NCBI RefSeq assembly: GCF_019925205.1
Contig: NC_083560.1
Location: forward strand, 24,385,145-24,449,144
Direction of reading: 5' to 3'
Source of the DNA: Metopolophium dirhodum
Taxonomy: Eukaryota > Arthropoda > Insecta > Hemiptera > Aphididae
Length of the DNA: 64,000 bases
Part shown: positions 46,451-59,984 of the stretch, piece after piece
Numbering within the stretch: the stretch's first letter is position 1
Layout of the letters: each line of letters opens with the position of its first letter
Program-made: the position numbers and the translations under genes
The notes under the pieces: generated by a model
Told to the model about the DNA's origin: nothing
What the model saw: only the letters and a program-made list of their open reading frames with translations
The model's database searches: none

Positions 46451-49400
46451 CTAAAAATATACTCAACAATGTGAATATACATTAAAATGTACTGATTTTG
46501 ATAAAAAAAAAAAAAAAAAAAAACATAGCTGTCTGTGTGTAAATACAGAAATCTTGCTAAAATAAGTAAAAATATCAAAATTGCAATAAAGCATAATATG
46601 GAAACATCACAATATTTTAGTAAAAAATGGGCAAAAATATCAAAATTTCATTAAATATATGTAATATTATAAAAAATATCATACCCATGTCTAATTTATT
46701 ACCATCAAAGGCATATATACAGTTTAGTTATTAAATGTATCTAAATGCATGACCATCACTCATTATTACAAGTCTCAACATCCGAAACATATCGTTGCAC
46801 TATAATATAATAGTTAATACATACATACATACATACATACATACACACACATACACACGTACATACATTTGCATACATATTTACTTAAACAGCATTCGTG
46901 CATACATATAGACGCGATTGATTATTTCAAATAATAATTTATATAAAATACTTTCGATATATACCTATTTTATTTAATACCTGAATTCTTAAACATATAT
47001 TAATTATTATATATTTACAGTAGATACATGAAATATATCACAACGTCGCTGTGCATACTAATACTACAATTAAATGTAATATAATACCTACAAAATCATA
47101 TTTAAATTCCATGGTATTCGATAATGAGAAAGATAATATTATATTATAGTTATTTTCATCACATATTAGCAAAAACAAAATAAAATGTACCTACATCAAG
47201 CTGTGATAATCTTTCACTTATGATATCATATAGTAAACCATATATATTTCAATTATTTTTAACGCATATCTTACACAGATGGCCCAGCATTTATTTTATA
47301 CAAAATAATAGGAGTTTATTATTATTTATACAGTTATATCTATACTATACATGGATGCTTATCACTGATACTTTTCATGTATTAGGTATTCGATAACCTG
47401 TCGATAAAAGCTTATACAAATATAATTTCTATGTCAAGGACATGTCTAAAATATCGAAAATGTTTTAACATAATATAATGTATGAGTCATAAAACTTGAA
47501 ATATATCTAATGCGACATGATTGATGGAATGATTTGCAGACTATAGTTATATGTAATTATTAAGATTTTCGATATTTTAGACATGTCCTTGACATAGAAA
47601 TTATATTTGTATAAGCTTTTATCGACATTAATATACCTAATATAATAATTTGGGAGAAATTAAGGTATTTTTATCAATTTTCACTAGAAAAAAAATATAT
47701 ATATATATTTCCAAGCTTGTGAAGGTAATATACAAGCGATTTCATGATTATTTTACAAAGTAAGCATATCGAATACCTAATACATGAAAAGTATCAGTGA
47801 TAAGCATCCATGTATAGTATAGATATAACTGTATAAATAATAATAAACTCCTATTATTTTGTATAAAATAAATGCTGGGCCATCTGTGTAAGATATGCGT
47901 TAAAAATAATTGAAATATATATGGTTTACTATATGATATCATAAGTGAAAGATTATCACAGCTTGATGTAGGTACATTTTATTTTGTTTTTGCTAATATG
48001 TGATGAAAATAACTATATAATATTATCTTTCTTATTATCGAATACCATGGAATTTAAATATGATTTTGTAGGTATTATATTGCATTTAATTGTAGTATTA
48101 GTATGCATAGCGACATTGTGATATATTTCATGTATCTACTGTAAATATATAATAATTAATATATGTTTAAGATTTCAGGTATTAAATAAAATAGGTATAT
48201 ATCGAAAGTATTTTATATAAATTATTATTTGAAATAATCAATCGCGTCTATATGTATGCACGAATGCTGTTTAAGTAAATATGTATGCAAATGTATGTAC
48301 GTGTGTATGTGTGTGTATGTATGTATGTATGTATGTATGTATTAACTATTATATTATAGTGCAACGATATGTTTCGGATGTTGAGACTTGTAATAATGAG
48401 TGATGGTCATGCATTTAGATACATTTAATAACTAAACTGTATATATGCCTTTGATGGTAATAAATTAGACATGGGTATGATATTTTTTATAATATTACAT
48501 ATATTTAATGAAATTATGATATTTTTGCCCATTTTTTACTAAAATATTGTGATGTTTCCATATTATGCTTTATTGCAATTTTGATATTTTTACTTATTTT
48601 AGCAAGATTTCTGTATTTACACACAGACAGCTATGTTTTTTTTTTTTTTTTTTTTATCAAAATCAGTACATTTTAATGTATATTCACATTGTTGAGTATA
48701 TTGATAAGTAAGAAACTTGTAAATATTTATTGTAAACCTTAATATTATTTTAATTATTGAAAATACTTTTTATATATCGTGTCTTTTTGTTTCATATAAA
48801 TTATTTAATTTCCTATAAATATTAGAATAATCTACGTCTCACATTGCGTAGGTGCTGGTGCGGGGTGTTTGGCGAATGTTGATTGAGACGGCTGTGGTGT
48901 AACCTTATGTAGCATTATTACCAATAAATAAAAAAACTTTGTATCATGATCGGGGGGGGGACGAGCAGTTAAATATAATATATTCAGGGAGAATCGTAGG
49001 AACCAATAGATATAAATACCATAGGTTAGGGGCAGATATGTAGATATCAGAATCTTAAATAATATATTTAAATTACTAGGATTCCATTTCAGTTATAATT
49101 ATGGTTTATTGTCTACTAAGCACTGACAAATAATAATAATACTCGCAAATATAATATACCTAAGCTATGTTCTATTATAATATGTGACTGTATCGTAGTC
49201 ATACATAGTCGTAGTGTGTATTGAGATATGAGGTGTATAGTGAACTGCTTTACTAATCCATGGTGTGTGTTGGTCATAGCCCTTGCAATTATGTGTGTGT
49301 GTTTTAATATTAATGTATCGATCAGCAGTTAATCGTACATAAGGTAGAGTTCGTATTATATACATAAGTGTTATGAAACATATAATTATGTTATATTATT

Positions 49401-49866
49401 ATATTTATAATTGTTACAACTTGTTTTTAAATATCACGGTTGTTTTTATTTTACACAAAAATTAAAATATTAAAATGAAAAGTAAGTATAAGCATATTTG
49501 TGTTTAATTCAAATACATATATTAGATTAAATGTTGTATTATTTCAAACATTAAAATAAATGTAGTAGGTATATAAACGGTGAAGTCGAAATAGGATAGT
49601 ATAATTTTTGCATTTATTGACCAAACTACATACTCAAAGACGACGTCTAAGACCCTCAGAGTCGATATCCTCTATTCTCCTTAGTCAGTATACCTACTAG
49701 TTACACAAATTCATAATAATAATATTGTGTGTCAAAAATATATAATTTTGTGTATGTTGTCGAGTAATCCTTTGAGCTGTATAAAATAGTTGGATCTATG
49801 TATTTTAATAGGAATTACAATTTTGTAGCAGTAATTGACGAGGGATGGCGGGGGTGAAAATACTTT

Positions 49867-50024
49867 GCGTCCAGGTCGGTTATTTACACGATGTGAGCTA
49901 AACATCGCGTCAGCATAATATATATTTCATACATATATACACATTTGTCATTACTAACACTCAGCATATTAGACGTGCTCAACGTAGGGAGTAATGTACG
50001 ATGTCGATGACGATAATTGTTACA
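49867..50024. repeat. Truncated Ty3/gypsy LTR (last ~158 bp)
   Basis: The sequence gcgtccaggtcggttattta to ...gttaca matches the 3' quarter of the LTRs described at 21681 and 33327, with a few differences near its end (cgataattgttaca). The arm sequence that should lie on its left is missing (about 540 bp compared with the left arm), so a deletion removed the rest of the LTR together with adjacent arm DNA. Confidence 0.9.
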
Positions 50025-50097
50025 TGTGTTTGAGATTTATTCCCATGTATAACGAGGGACTGGGCGGCTTGTTTGTATACTATATGGTATACTGGGA

Positions 50098-50131
<34 letters not shown>

Positions 50132-50439
50132 TGTGATATGAAAGTATGTATCTATATGCATGCATGCATGTATGTATGATAAGGTATATAATATATATGT
50201 TGAGCTTGTGTGTGTGTTGTAAATATTATTATATAAGTTCAGAATGAAAACTGATAAGTACTGTATGGTGTTTATGTATTACTGTATGTGTATGGTTATA
50301 TCATATTTATATGTATAAATATACCTATGCGTTTTATTGATATGTATAAGTAATAAGTATATAATATTATGGTTAATATTTGTATATAGGTATGTGTGAT
50401 GTTGTAGGTACCTTATATTATATTATGAGCATAATGTAT

Positions 50440-50549
50440 GTTCGTATGTATGTATGTATGTATGTATGTATGTATGTATGTATGTATGTATGTATGTATG
50501 TATGTATGTATGTATGTATGTATGTATGTATGTATGTATGTATGTATGT
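50440..50549. repeat. (TATG)n microsatellite, right arm of macro-element 2
   Basis: Mirror of 42296-42393. It produces a spurious MYVC-repeat frame. Confidence 0.95.
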
Positions 50550-51049
50550 GTATGTGTGTTTGTGTATATTATTATATAAGTTCAGAATGAAAACTGATGA
50601 GTACTGTATGGTGTTTAATAGTATATTATAGTTTGTATGTGTATGGTTATATCATATTTATATGTATTAATATACCTATGTATCGTATGCTAATGATGTG
50701 TTTTATTGATATGTAAGTTTATGTTATGTAAATTGTATAATGTGTTCAGGGGTTTGTGATAATGATGTGTGTATAATTGTTTGGATATAATATGTAAGTA
50801 TATGTATATATGTAAACTATATTATAATATATTTGAATGTGTGTGTGATACATTCCGATGTATAACGTGTGCTTTAGCGGGGTGTTTATTCGAATGGGAT
50901 TATAATCTGAAAATTGTATAATATTTTTAAATATGTATGTATGTACGTATGTAAATGAATATATGTGTGTGTGTGTGTATGTATGTGTGTTGTGTGTATG
51001 TATGTGTATGTATGATACAAATGTAGGTACATCAGAATATTTTATACAT

Positions 51050-51525
51050 ATTTTTTTTAAGGGGAGGTAATGTATTTGAAGGGGAAGGGGTAAAATATAT
51101 GTCGGATAAGTGTTCGATATAGTCGATACAAATGTACATCTGAATATTATACATATTTTTTTTTAAGGGGAGGTGTTGTATTTGAAGGGGAAGGGGTAAA
51201 ATATATGTTAGACGAGTGTTCGATATAGTCGATACAAATGTACATCAGAATATTATACATTTTTTTTTTTAAGGGGAGGTAATGTATTTGAAGGGGAAGG
51301 GGTAAAATATATGTTAGACAAGTGTTCGATATAGTCAATACAAATGTACATCTGAATATTATACATATTTTTTTTAAGGGGGGGTAATGTATTTGATGGG
51401 GAAGGGGTAAAATATATGTCGGATAAGTGTTCGATATAGTCGATACAATTAATGTACATCTGAATATTATACATTTTTTTTTTAAGGGGAGGTAATGTAT
51501 TTGAAGGGGAAGGGGTAAAATATAT
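51050..51525. repeat. Subterminal ~105-bp tandem repeat, right arm of macro-element 2
   Basis: About five units, inverted relative to 41322-41805. Confidence 0.85.
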
Positions 51526-51715
51526 GTCGGTCACGTGTCGGATCGGGTGGTATGTGACGAGGGTATGTGTGTTGCGGGTTGCCTATATCGAGTAATTAAT
51601 ACAAGTTTCGGAGGAGCCTGTACTACGAATTGCCTATACTGAGAGGCCTATCCTTTAACATGTAAAATTTAAGCGGGAGGAGCTGTTGAACATACATATT
51701 TATACTACTAATATT

Positions 51716-52464
51716 GAATATTATGTTAAAAATTAGATTCACTTTCCCATCGAATAAGATACTGAAATGGAAAATTGAAGAGTTATTTCGACTACTTATC
51801 GTGTACATAGAAACAAAAAATAAAGTGACTAATTTCAAGTCACTAGTATGTGTAAACTTTTATTAGGCCTATTTTACAGAACCCTACTTACGAGTTACGA
51901 ATCAGTATACAATTATTATAAATATATTATTTTACCTTATTGTCACCGTTAACCTTTCTTCAGGAGTTATAGAAATACGCATATTTGTATTCTGTCTTTG
52001 TATATATTTTCCAACCAGCAAAATCTAGATTGTAAAATACATTGAACTAAATTAAAAAAAACTAAATCCATTGATTTTAGTAATTTAGTTACTATTTATA
52101 AAATTTTGTATAGAATGACTTAATATTATTATTTTTATTAACTTATTAGTGTATCAAATGACGTTATTGACATACGAAAGTACTTAAAAAATTCTTCAGG
52201 ATATTGCCGAAGTGTCAAAAATGTGACTTGAAATTGTCCTTCTTCAATTCTTTTCATATTTAATGGGTGTACCCAATGCACTCTTTTTCTGTTAATTTTT
52301 TTCTTTTATGTAATGCATAAATTATACTAACGCGTTCAATAGTGTTAAATGTTTCCATTTTTGTAAAAAAATGTTATGACCAAACTGATAAAATAATATA
52401 TTTTGTAAAAATACGTACAGAACGACTGCAAATGAACACTACACGCAACCAAAATAAAATGAGC
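51716..52464. other. Intergenic, no feature recognised
   Basis: AT-rich DNA with no convincing frame or repeat. Confidence 0.6.
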
Positions 52465-53415
52465 GATTAAAAAAGGCGATAAACACCTTTATCTAGATAA
52501 TTATTTAGTTATCTTTTATCTTATCTAGATAAATAGTTGCGTTTTATCTAAATAATTATCTAAGATAAAAATTCATCTATCTAGATAAATTCATCTCTAT
52601 AGTGTATATTGTTTACCCGGAATTCTGCACATTTGGAATGGTGTTGTGTTATAGATGTTTGAATAAATAATATTATAAATTAATTTTATAAATAGTATAT
52701 TAATCTTTGTTGTATCGTTAATGTTATAAATATTATATTTATAAAAAATGCATATTACCTGTCACCTATGTATAAATTATATTATCATTATGGCATGATC
52801 ACAACGTAGAATAAAATGTTCTCTTATTTATTGTATAGTATACATTTATGCAATGTACATAGGTAGTATACGTGATATTAGATGTACCTACTTTACATAA
52901 TAAAAATAATTGTATATCTACTAAAAAAAATTTAAATACATGCCAAAACCGTTGTAAAGGTTTATAATAATTAAAATTTACTATGGCGAGTTGTTTACAA
53001 TAGTTTTTTTTTTGATATTTATACCTAATTTTGAAAATGTCTTTTCAGTTATACCTTAGTTATTGATTGACAATAATATTCACTGCTAACATTAATTTAA
53101 ACATATAGCCGGTGTTTATATAATATTGAAGTCCTAAGTAGAATCTCAGCTGGACTCTCAAAAGTTAGACTTTATAGTAGGTATTAAAAAAAAAACATCT
53201 TTTTTTTATCTAGATAAAAATATATTTATCTTTTATCTTTATTTAGATAGATTTGAATTTAGTTATCTTTTATCTTTATCTAGATAAATTTTTATCATAT
53301 TGTCTTTATCTTTATATAGATAATTTTTTATCATATTATCTTTATCTTTATCTAGATAAATTTTTATCATATTATCTTTATCTTTATCTAGATAAAAAAG
53401 TACTTATCTAATCCA
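52465..53415. repeat. Element with TATCTAGATAA arrays at both ends
   Basis: Near 52480-52600 and 53200-53400 the palindrome TATCTAGATA (often ttatctagataaa) occurs repeatedly. The right-hand array has about four units of roughly 35 bp (tttatcatattatctttatc plus tttatctagataa). The interior is AT-rich and non-coding. Arrays at two ends with a plain centre suggest a non-autonomous DNA element with subterminal binding sites; the borders are approximate and no TSD was found. Confidence 0.55.
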
Positions 53416-55371
53416 AGGTTAGGTAACCCAACACTATTGACGCAGTGACGCCTTAGCAATAGTTAATAGGTCACCAACCCGTAGAGGACCCGTGGAACAC
53501 CGTACTGGTGAAGGAGACCGTAGGAATTTTTTTAAACTAAGTTGAAGGAGTTCAATCACACCAAAAAAAAACAGAATGGGTACGGCGTACCATTCAGCAA
53601 TCATAATATAAACGTACAGCCGTACAGGTAAAACATAATGCCGACCAAGTCGTACAAGTAAATATAATAATATATATAGTACATTACCCGATGGAGGCGT
53701 ATACACATGCCTCTGCGGCGTTTATCCCACATCTTGCCCGTTGGCGAAACCCACCGCGGGAGGGATTCCCTGGTGTGCTACTCCATGGTATACGATATAT
53801 TATAATATATAATATTATTTGTATAAAAAAAGAACAATCTCAACGCAATGATGACCATAATAATGATACGGGTTGGCACAGCCTTGTTCCTCAGCCGGCG
53901 TACATTTTATTACTGATTAATTAATAGTATATTTACTCAAAAGCCGATCGCGCGATCGTATCGTCGCGGTTAGCCATAATATTATAAGGTGAGGTGGGGG
54001 ACTTGGATTGTTCCGAGTTCACGCTCATACACACCACGCGGCGAAAACCGTGCTACAAAAAAAATATAATTAATTAAAATAAATTAATAATATTTCATTA
54101 TTACATTTAAGACAATTATATAACAATTGTATAAATAAAAAATAAAATGTTATCGTTTCAAGTGAGAAAATTAAATAATATAAAAAGCGTGATTTTTACA
54201 GTAATACGTCATATATATAAAGAAAACCATTTTTGTAAATTACTATTGAAACTGAAAGCAAAAAATTTTTTTTATTTTCAAACAGCTATCAATTTCTTTT
54301 ACAATACCTATGTATGTATTTAATAGTTGGTAAAACTCCTTAAAATTAAGTATCACTCCTCAAAAGTTCAAAAACCACTAAAACGTCAACAAAATATAGC
54401 AATTACAAAAAAAAAAATTAGTTAAAATAAAAAAACAAAAAGTCGTTGTTACGTGTAAGTATCTATACAATGTAATAACTGTGTAAAAAAAATTCTATTT
54501 TTATCGTTGAAGTGTAAAAATTAAATAGGTAATATAAAAATGTACCTATAAAAGTTTGAAAATATCAATCAAATAATGTATGTATTTTATACAAACAGCT
54601 GTAAATCAGGTGTATGTTAATTAATTCTTTTGAAATTCTGGTTTAATCGTCAGAATATTGTGTCGATAAATTATTGATAAAAAAACCAATCATTTTTTAG
54701 TTAAAAGATGATACTTTTGGCATGCTAAATTCGTGTTTCATCCAATCATCCCACCGTGCGGGGTGCTGGTAAGATTGTCGAGGTTCACAACGTTTCAATA
54801 GGTCGTGGTACGCGGATATAATAGGGTAGAGAACCGATGCATGATAAATTAATTTATATTGGATTCGTTTTGTGAATTATACTATACACAACTATTCTGT
54901 GATAGTTATAATTATATGTCGCTTGTAACTAATGCTTGGCAAAATAAATGTAAGGGGACTCTGTTTATTTTTAAAAAAGAACGTGCCTATCACTTGTTAA
55001 ACCTTATTAAGCCAAATGGCCATCTGTCCCTCTTTAAATAATATAAAAAATATTAATAAATAATCAAATAAAAAAAAAATACAAGTTAATATAAGACGTA
55101 GGTAGTAACTGTACATATTATAATATATAATATTATAGATAAACTAATACCAAACTCAAAAAGTCAAAATAGGATAATAAAAGTAAATTAATTAATAGTT
55201 AAGTAATAATTTATTAGCCAATATTAATAAAATTATATTAACTAATTTATGGATCTAATTTATGGATATCAAATAATTCATAAGACGAATTCAGAACCTT
55301 ACGCATTTTGATAAAAATGTAGAAAGATGCAGCGTCCCGTGCGTTTCCCTTAAAAATAATAGAAGGGGTAC
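53416..55371. other. Intergenic; GC-richer island 53430-54060, otherwise nothing recognised
   Basis: The island includes gatcgcgcgatcgtatcgtc near 53944 and cgcggcgaaaaccgtgctac near 54038. Frames across it carry no recognisable motif. It could be a fragment of a host promoter or of an unlisted repeat. The rest to 55371 is AT-rich and featureless. Confidence 0.45.
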
Positions 55372-55380
55372 GCTAAAATG

Positions 55381-57464
55381 GCTGCATCCGAATTGCATGC
55401 CAAAAAAAAAAAATGTCCGAATTGCATGCCGTATCTTGGAGGGGTCTGTCCGAATTGCATGCCATCTCTTAGAGGGCTTTGTCCTTTTAGACTTTCCTAA
55501 TTTTTTTTAAAAAAAATGCATGTATAGAAACGCTCTTTTATGTATGGTTGTTACAACTGTTTAGTGATTAGTTTCTTGATTGAAATATTTTTATATCCGT
55601 GTAAATATTTTCCCAAACAGTATCTATATTGGATTAATGTAGTGTATTGTGGTCTCGGTCTGTTTCACAGACATAGACATACGTATCGGTCACTTAAGTG
55701 TTTGTAGCTGTCAAATGTATAAGCGTTTATGTTCAATATTGATCTGAAATAATATTAAGATAAGAAAGGTTTAGAGCTACGCCACTACGACCATAAATAA
55801 TAGTAATAATAATAATTTATATATATAATTATTAGATCAAAAGGAGATATCACCTGTGTGTTTTTCTGTGTCTTATAATATTAGTACGTCTTGGAACGTT
55901 AACGAAGTGTGTTAATAACTGTAGTGTGATCATGGAACCACAAGTTGAACATATTATGTTGAGTGAAAAAAACAAAAAACTTTTTGTAATTGATGGTTTT
56001 AAATTTTATTTTCAAAAGTTATTGTGCAATGATATTGAAAGGTGGGCTTGTTGTAAACGTTCGTGTACGTCTTATATAAAATTATTGTATATAAACAGTG
56101 AGCATAAAGTTATATACCGCAAGATAGATCATAATCACAATAAAGATGACGAACAAAAATTAAATATACAACGGGTATGTAATAATTTAAAACGTAAGGC
56201 TGTAGATGATCCTTTTGAAAAACCAAGTAAAATACTGCATCGTGAGCTATTAAATGGAGATGTTAGTACATGGACAACAAATGACACTACACGAGTTCGA
56301 AAAAATTTACATTATGCCCGATCAAGCATTTATCCTAAACTGCCAGAAACTTTGATTGATTTACATACAGATTTAGATAATTTTAACATCAAAACTAATA
56401 GAGACGAAGATTTTTTATTTATTAATAATCATGAAAAAAATATTGTAGCTTTTACATCACACGCAAATTTAAAATATTTAAGTGGGTGCGAAATTTTATT
56501 TGTTGACGGTACATTTAAAAGTTGCCCTAAGATGTTTTATCAATTATTCACAATTCACGGTGTTAAAAATCACAACTATACGCCACTAATTTTTTTTTTA
56601 TGGCTGACAGTTTATTTTCACCATCTATTTGGGCTGAATTTTCTAATTCTACAATGCGTACAACTAATGTTTGTGAATCATTCCATTCCAAGCTGAATAG
56701 CATGTTTTACTCCCCAAGTCCTAATATTTTTCAATTAGTTGATGTCCTAAAGCAAGTACAATGTCATATATATGTAAAAATGCGTAGTTCAAATTTAAGC
56801 AATAGACGCCGGGAAATATTAGAAAAAGAAAAAAGTATAAGTTTAGTGATGGCGGAATTTCAAAATAATGAAATTAATAGACTTTTATATATGTAGAAAA
56901 GTTGGCATACATGTCATTGCCGACAACAAAATAAACAAAACTAAATTTTTAATATATTATGACTATATACTATGTAGATAATTATATTATTATTATATTA
57001 TTACCTACTATTATTATTATTATTATTATTCTGTAACGTAATTTTTCATTGTAATATTAACCGTTTTAAAAAATGCTATTATACTATTTTATTATTCCAA
57101 AAAAGATGTTTCTAAATTGACATATTTTATTATTATGAATTATTATTATATATTATTTTGTTATAACCACCAAATTTAAAAATAATAATATCAAAAATAC
57201 ACTCACTTGATTACCATAAACTACAATAGTTTTATTTAACTAATGGCCTTTGTTGTCGATGAAAAAAAAATAGTTTTACTATATGATTCTTATTCACAGT
57301 GTCACCTTCTACAATATTTATATGGTTTATTGTAATGTAACAAAATCCCGATCCTCCAGTTGAAAAGTAAGTTATTTATTCGGATATACCCCTCTAAGAG
57401 ATGGCATGCAATTCGGACGACCCGATTTATATTTATTTTTTTGGCATGCAATTCGGATGCACCG
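55381..57464 (+). mobile_element. Non-autonomous MULE (Mutator-like) element, 2084 bp, 9-bp TSD
   Basis: The 9-bp direct repeat GCTAAAATG flanks it (55372-55380 and 57465-57473). The ends carry GCATCCGAATTGCATGCC and its inverse, followed inside by further copies of GTCCGAATTGCATGCC (two on the left; one on the right in inverse). The word occurs at about 55384, 55429, 55449 on the left and 57402, 57443 on the right, so the TIR is made of short repeated sites. The interior holds a FLYWCH-MULE transposase with a central deletion. Confidence 0.9.
55932..56896 (+). pseudogene. FLYWCH zinc finger + MULE transposase, internally deleted
   Basis: From the ATG at 55932, residues ~15-75 form a FLYWCH-type finger (LFVIDGFKFYFQK ... 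WACCKRSCTSYIK ... KIDHNHNKDD). Around residues 190-220 comes the start of the MULE transposase core: LFVDGTFKSCPKMFYQLFTI then HG, containing the first catalytic Asp. Similarity stops near 56600 and resumes in another frame as SPSIWAEFSNSTMRTTNVCE then SFHSKLNSMFYSP (56600-56896), the family's C-terminal part. The second Asp and the Glu of the DDE core lie in the missing middle, so the protein is inactive. The junction falls at a run of T. It lies between the TIRs of the 55381-57464 element, on its plus strand. Confidence 0.85.
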
Positions 57465-57624
57465 GCTAAAATGTCTGAAAAATTAGTTGTGGTACTCCGC
57501 TCCTCTGCGTCCCCTTCCCCGAATGACGAACACTGTTTGTAACAATAATCTCGGGTTCCCCTCTAGTGACGCTAATAACTCGTTCTGCGACAACCAACAA
57601 GGACCGTCCATCATTTAAAAATTT

Positions 57625-57865
57625 TTTTTTTTGTGTCCGTCACCACCGTTTGGAGTAGTAAAACTGCTTCAACGCTTTCTTCAACAGTATCTTGCTCGAC
57701 AGGAAAGTGAATCTTTAGTTCAAGGTCAACATTTAAAATTCCTAATAGTTTTCAAAAGCGCCGGGAAAAATAACAAACAATAATTAAGGAAAACGGGAAT
57801 TTTTACGCAAAATCGGTTTTCGACGAAATCGATTTTGGTTTTTGGTGTAACTTTTTATTTTTATT
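57625..57865. repeat. Interspersed repeat copy (5' part)
   Basis: It shares tttttgtgtccgtca, ttcttcaacagtatct, tagttttcaaaagc and aacgggaatttttacg with 59990-60240, in the same order and orientation. It lacks the remainder of the family. Confidence 0.75.
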
Positions 57866-59158
57866 TGAATAAATGTTTTAATAATATTATAATGATACAC
57901 ATTTTATATTATGCTGCATAACCTATGTAAGCAGCGGTAAATTAACCCTTTTCTGAAAGATAATATGTAAACTGCGCCATAAAAAATTTAACATTATACA
58001 AACTGCGGATATTTATTTTATATACCTACTATATTATACTTGCTTTATGACCTAGATGGGCTAGCACAAGTCACTAATTGGATTTGACGCCGATACCTAA
58101 CGGCTGACAATATACCTAAATATAAATATTGTCAAAAATATTTAATTGATTTATTATATATAAGTATATTACTTTAGTATTTTACTCACATAGCTCAGTA
58201 ATATTTTACAATGGTACTTGATATTGTTCGATTCAAAATCTAAATATATTCTGTAGTTGATTTTACTTCATACCTATTCTATTTGTATAAACTTACAATT
58301 ATAGTTGATCCATTTATAAAATGTGTCACAGTAACTAATCAATTAGTTATAGTTAGATTTAGGTATGTCATCATTATTGCCTTAACATCATACGTTATAG
58401 TTAATATTTATTATAATTATTTAGATCACTGTAATAGGTACTTTAAAAAAAAAAAAAAAACATTCAGATTAATGTGAAATATTTTCGATTTTTTTTTTTT
58501 GAATTGTTTAGCCTAGGCATTTGAAAAAATAAAACAAGAGCATTGTAATGAAATCATTTTATTATTGATTTTATAAAACCTCAAAAAATATGGGGTGCTC
58601 CAACGGCATAATATTATAGGTATTCGGGTAGGTAAATTTAGGTTATATACATCATAATTATTTTTCAGTGTATATATTCTAACAACTAAACAACTAACAA
58701 ATATTATACTTACCAATAATTTAATCTATATATTTAATCTAATTTAGTAGCAGTAGTGTCGTCGGTCGCGACGAACTAAACTTCAGTTGCGCCGACCTGT
58801 CACGTCTTACAAAACAGTTGATACTATTTTCCTATAAACAGATAAGGGGGATTAAGTGATGTTTACTTTTAATTTCATTTGTGTGTTATAAATAAAGTGT
58901 GGGATACATTTTATAGTATAATTTTGTTACATTAAAATATATAAATAAGGTTTGATTTTTGATTGTTATTTTATTTTAAAATTGTTTAATTGGTATCACG
59001 CTATAATTATTTTATAATTATTAAAAAGTTTATTAAAAAAAAACTGTTAGTTATTTATTTATTTATGTATTTATTTATAATGCACTATAATTTAGGTATC
59101 AATGAAAATAAATGCTTGTTTGAAGTAATGTTTAGGTGAATAATAATACAAAGTAAAG
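57866..59158. other. Intergenic, no gene recognised
   Basis: AT-rich. A slightly GC-richer stretch at 58745-58800 (gtcgtcggtcgcgacgaact, then cttcagttgcgccgacc) could be a core promoter with an initiator-like tcagtt, but no gene follows in the window. Confidence 0.45.
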
Positions 59159-59352
59159 GTGAAATATTTTGACAATATTTAAATAGAAAGATAGTACAAT
59201 ATTGTTGTGATAATATTGTAGAAATAGAAACATTATATATTGTTACAACATATTAGTGAAATATTTTGACAATTTTTAAATAGAAAGATGGTACAATATT
59301 GTTGTGATAATATTGTAGAAATAAAAACTCAATTATATTGTGACAATATATG
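59159..59352 (+). repeat. Tandem repeat, two units of ~97 bp
   Basis: gtgaaatattttgacaat begins each unit (59159 and 59256), followed by aaatagaaagat and the near-palindrome caatattgttgtgataatat. Related caatatt words continue to about 59500. Confidence 0.85.
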
Positions 59353-59984
59353 AGTAAAATATTCAAGCAATGTTTGATCTTCTGCCGAAAAGTGTACCTA
59401 CTAATAATATTGCGACAATATTTAAAAATTTTCTGACAACCACGTATGAATGTTCTGATAATAATAACATTTGTCTAGAAATATTCATACAATATTATGT
59501 AAATATTATTTTGCCATCTGGGTGGGGACAAAAACTGTAGAATATTTGTATAATTTATTTAATAATTATGTCACTTATATTAGTATGAAAATATCACAAT
59601 ATTGTTAATATTTTTTACGAACTATGTGTAGGTACTTTTAATGTACATAATTATTTTATATTGTGGATACCAGTATACAGTGGTATTTACACTTGGTAAA
59701 TAAATGTATGGGTATAAAACACTTTTGTAATAAGATACCTAACCGAACCTAACCTACATATTTTTTCTTCCTGCATACTCAAAATATATAATATAGCTTA
59801 ATAAAACCATAAATTTATTTTATGGTATCCTTCTTCACAATGTTTGTGTTATAATTTTATCAATTATAATATAGTGGGACCACACAACCACATCAAACAT
59901 TCTTGAAAATTAAATATTAGTACAATACATATTAGATTCTAAATGGAACGATAAATGTATTGATTTTACAATGATGTGTGTTTT

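Larger units (their letters stand above)
41141..51709. mobile_element. Macro-element 2: 10.6 kb palindrome-like transposon
   Basis: The left end AGTAGTATAAATATGTATGT (41141) is inverted at the right end ...ACATATTTATACTACT (51709). The flanks are AATATC (41135-41140) and AATATT (51710-51715), a 6-bp TSD with one mismatch. The left arm (41141-47461) and right arm (47565-51709) are inverted copies meeting at a ~103-bp centre; the junction is marked by tatcgaaaa against ttttcgata. The right arm lost ~540 bp next to an LTR fragment (49867-50024), and the left arm carries an extra ~1.95 kb (44497-46450). The arms hold subterminal 105-bp repeats, (ACAT)n arrays and poly-A/T tracts, but no gene. It is a close relative of macro-element 1 and lacks the BIR cassette. 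Confidence 0.85.

Noticed and set aside
53434..53924. Two overlapping frames on opposite strands in a GC-rich island
   Set aside because: Overlapping antisense frames with no domain; likely GC-content effect.
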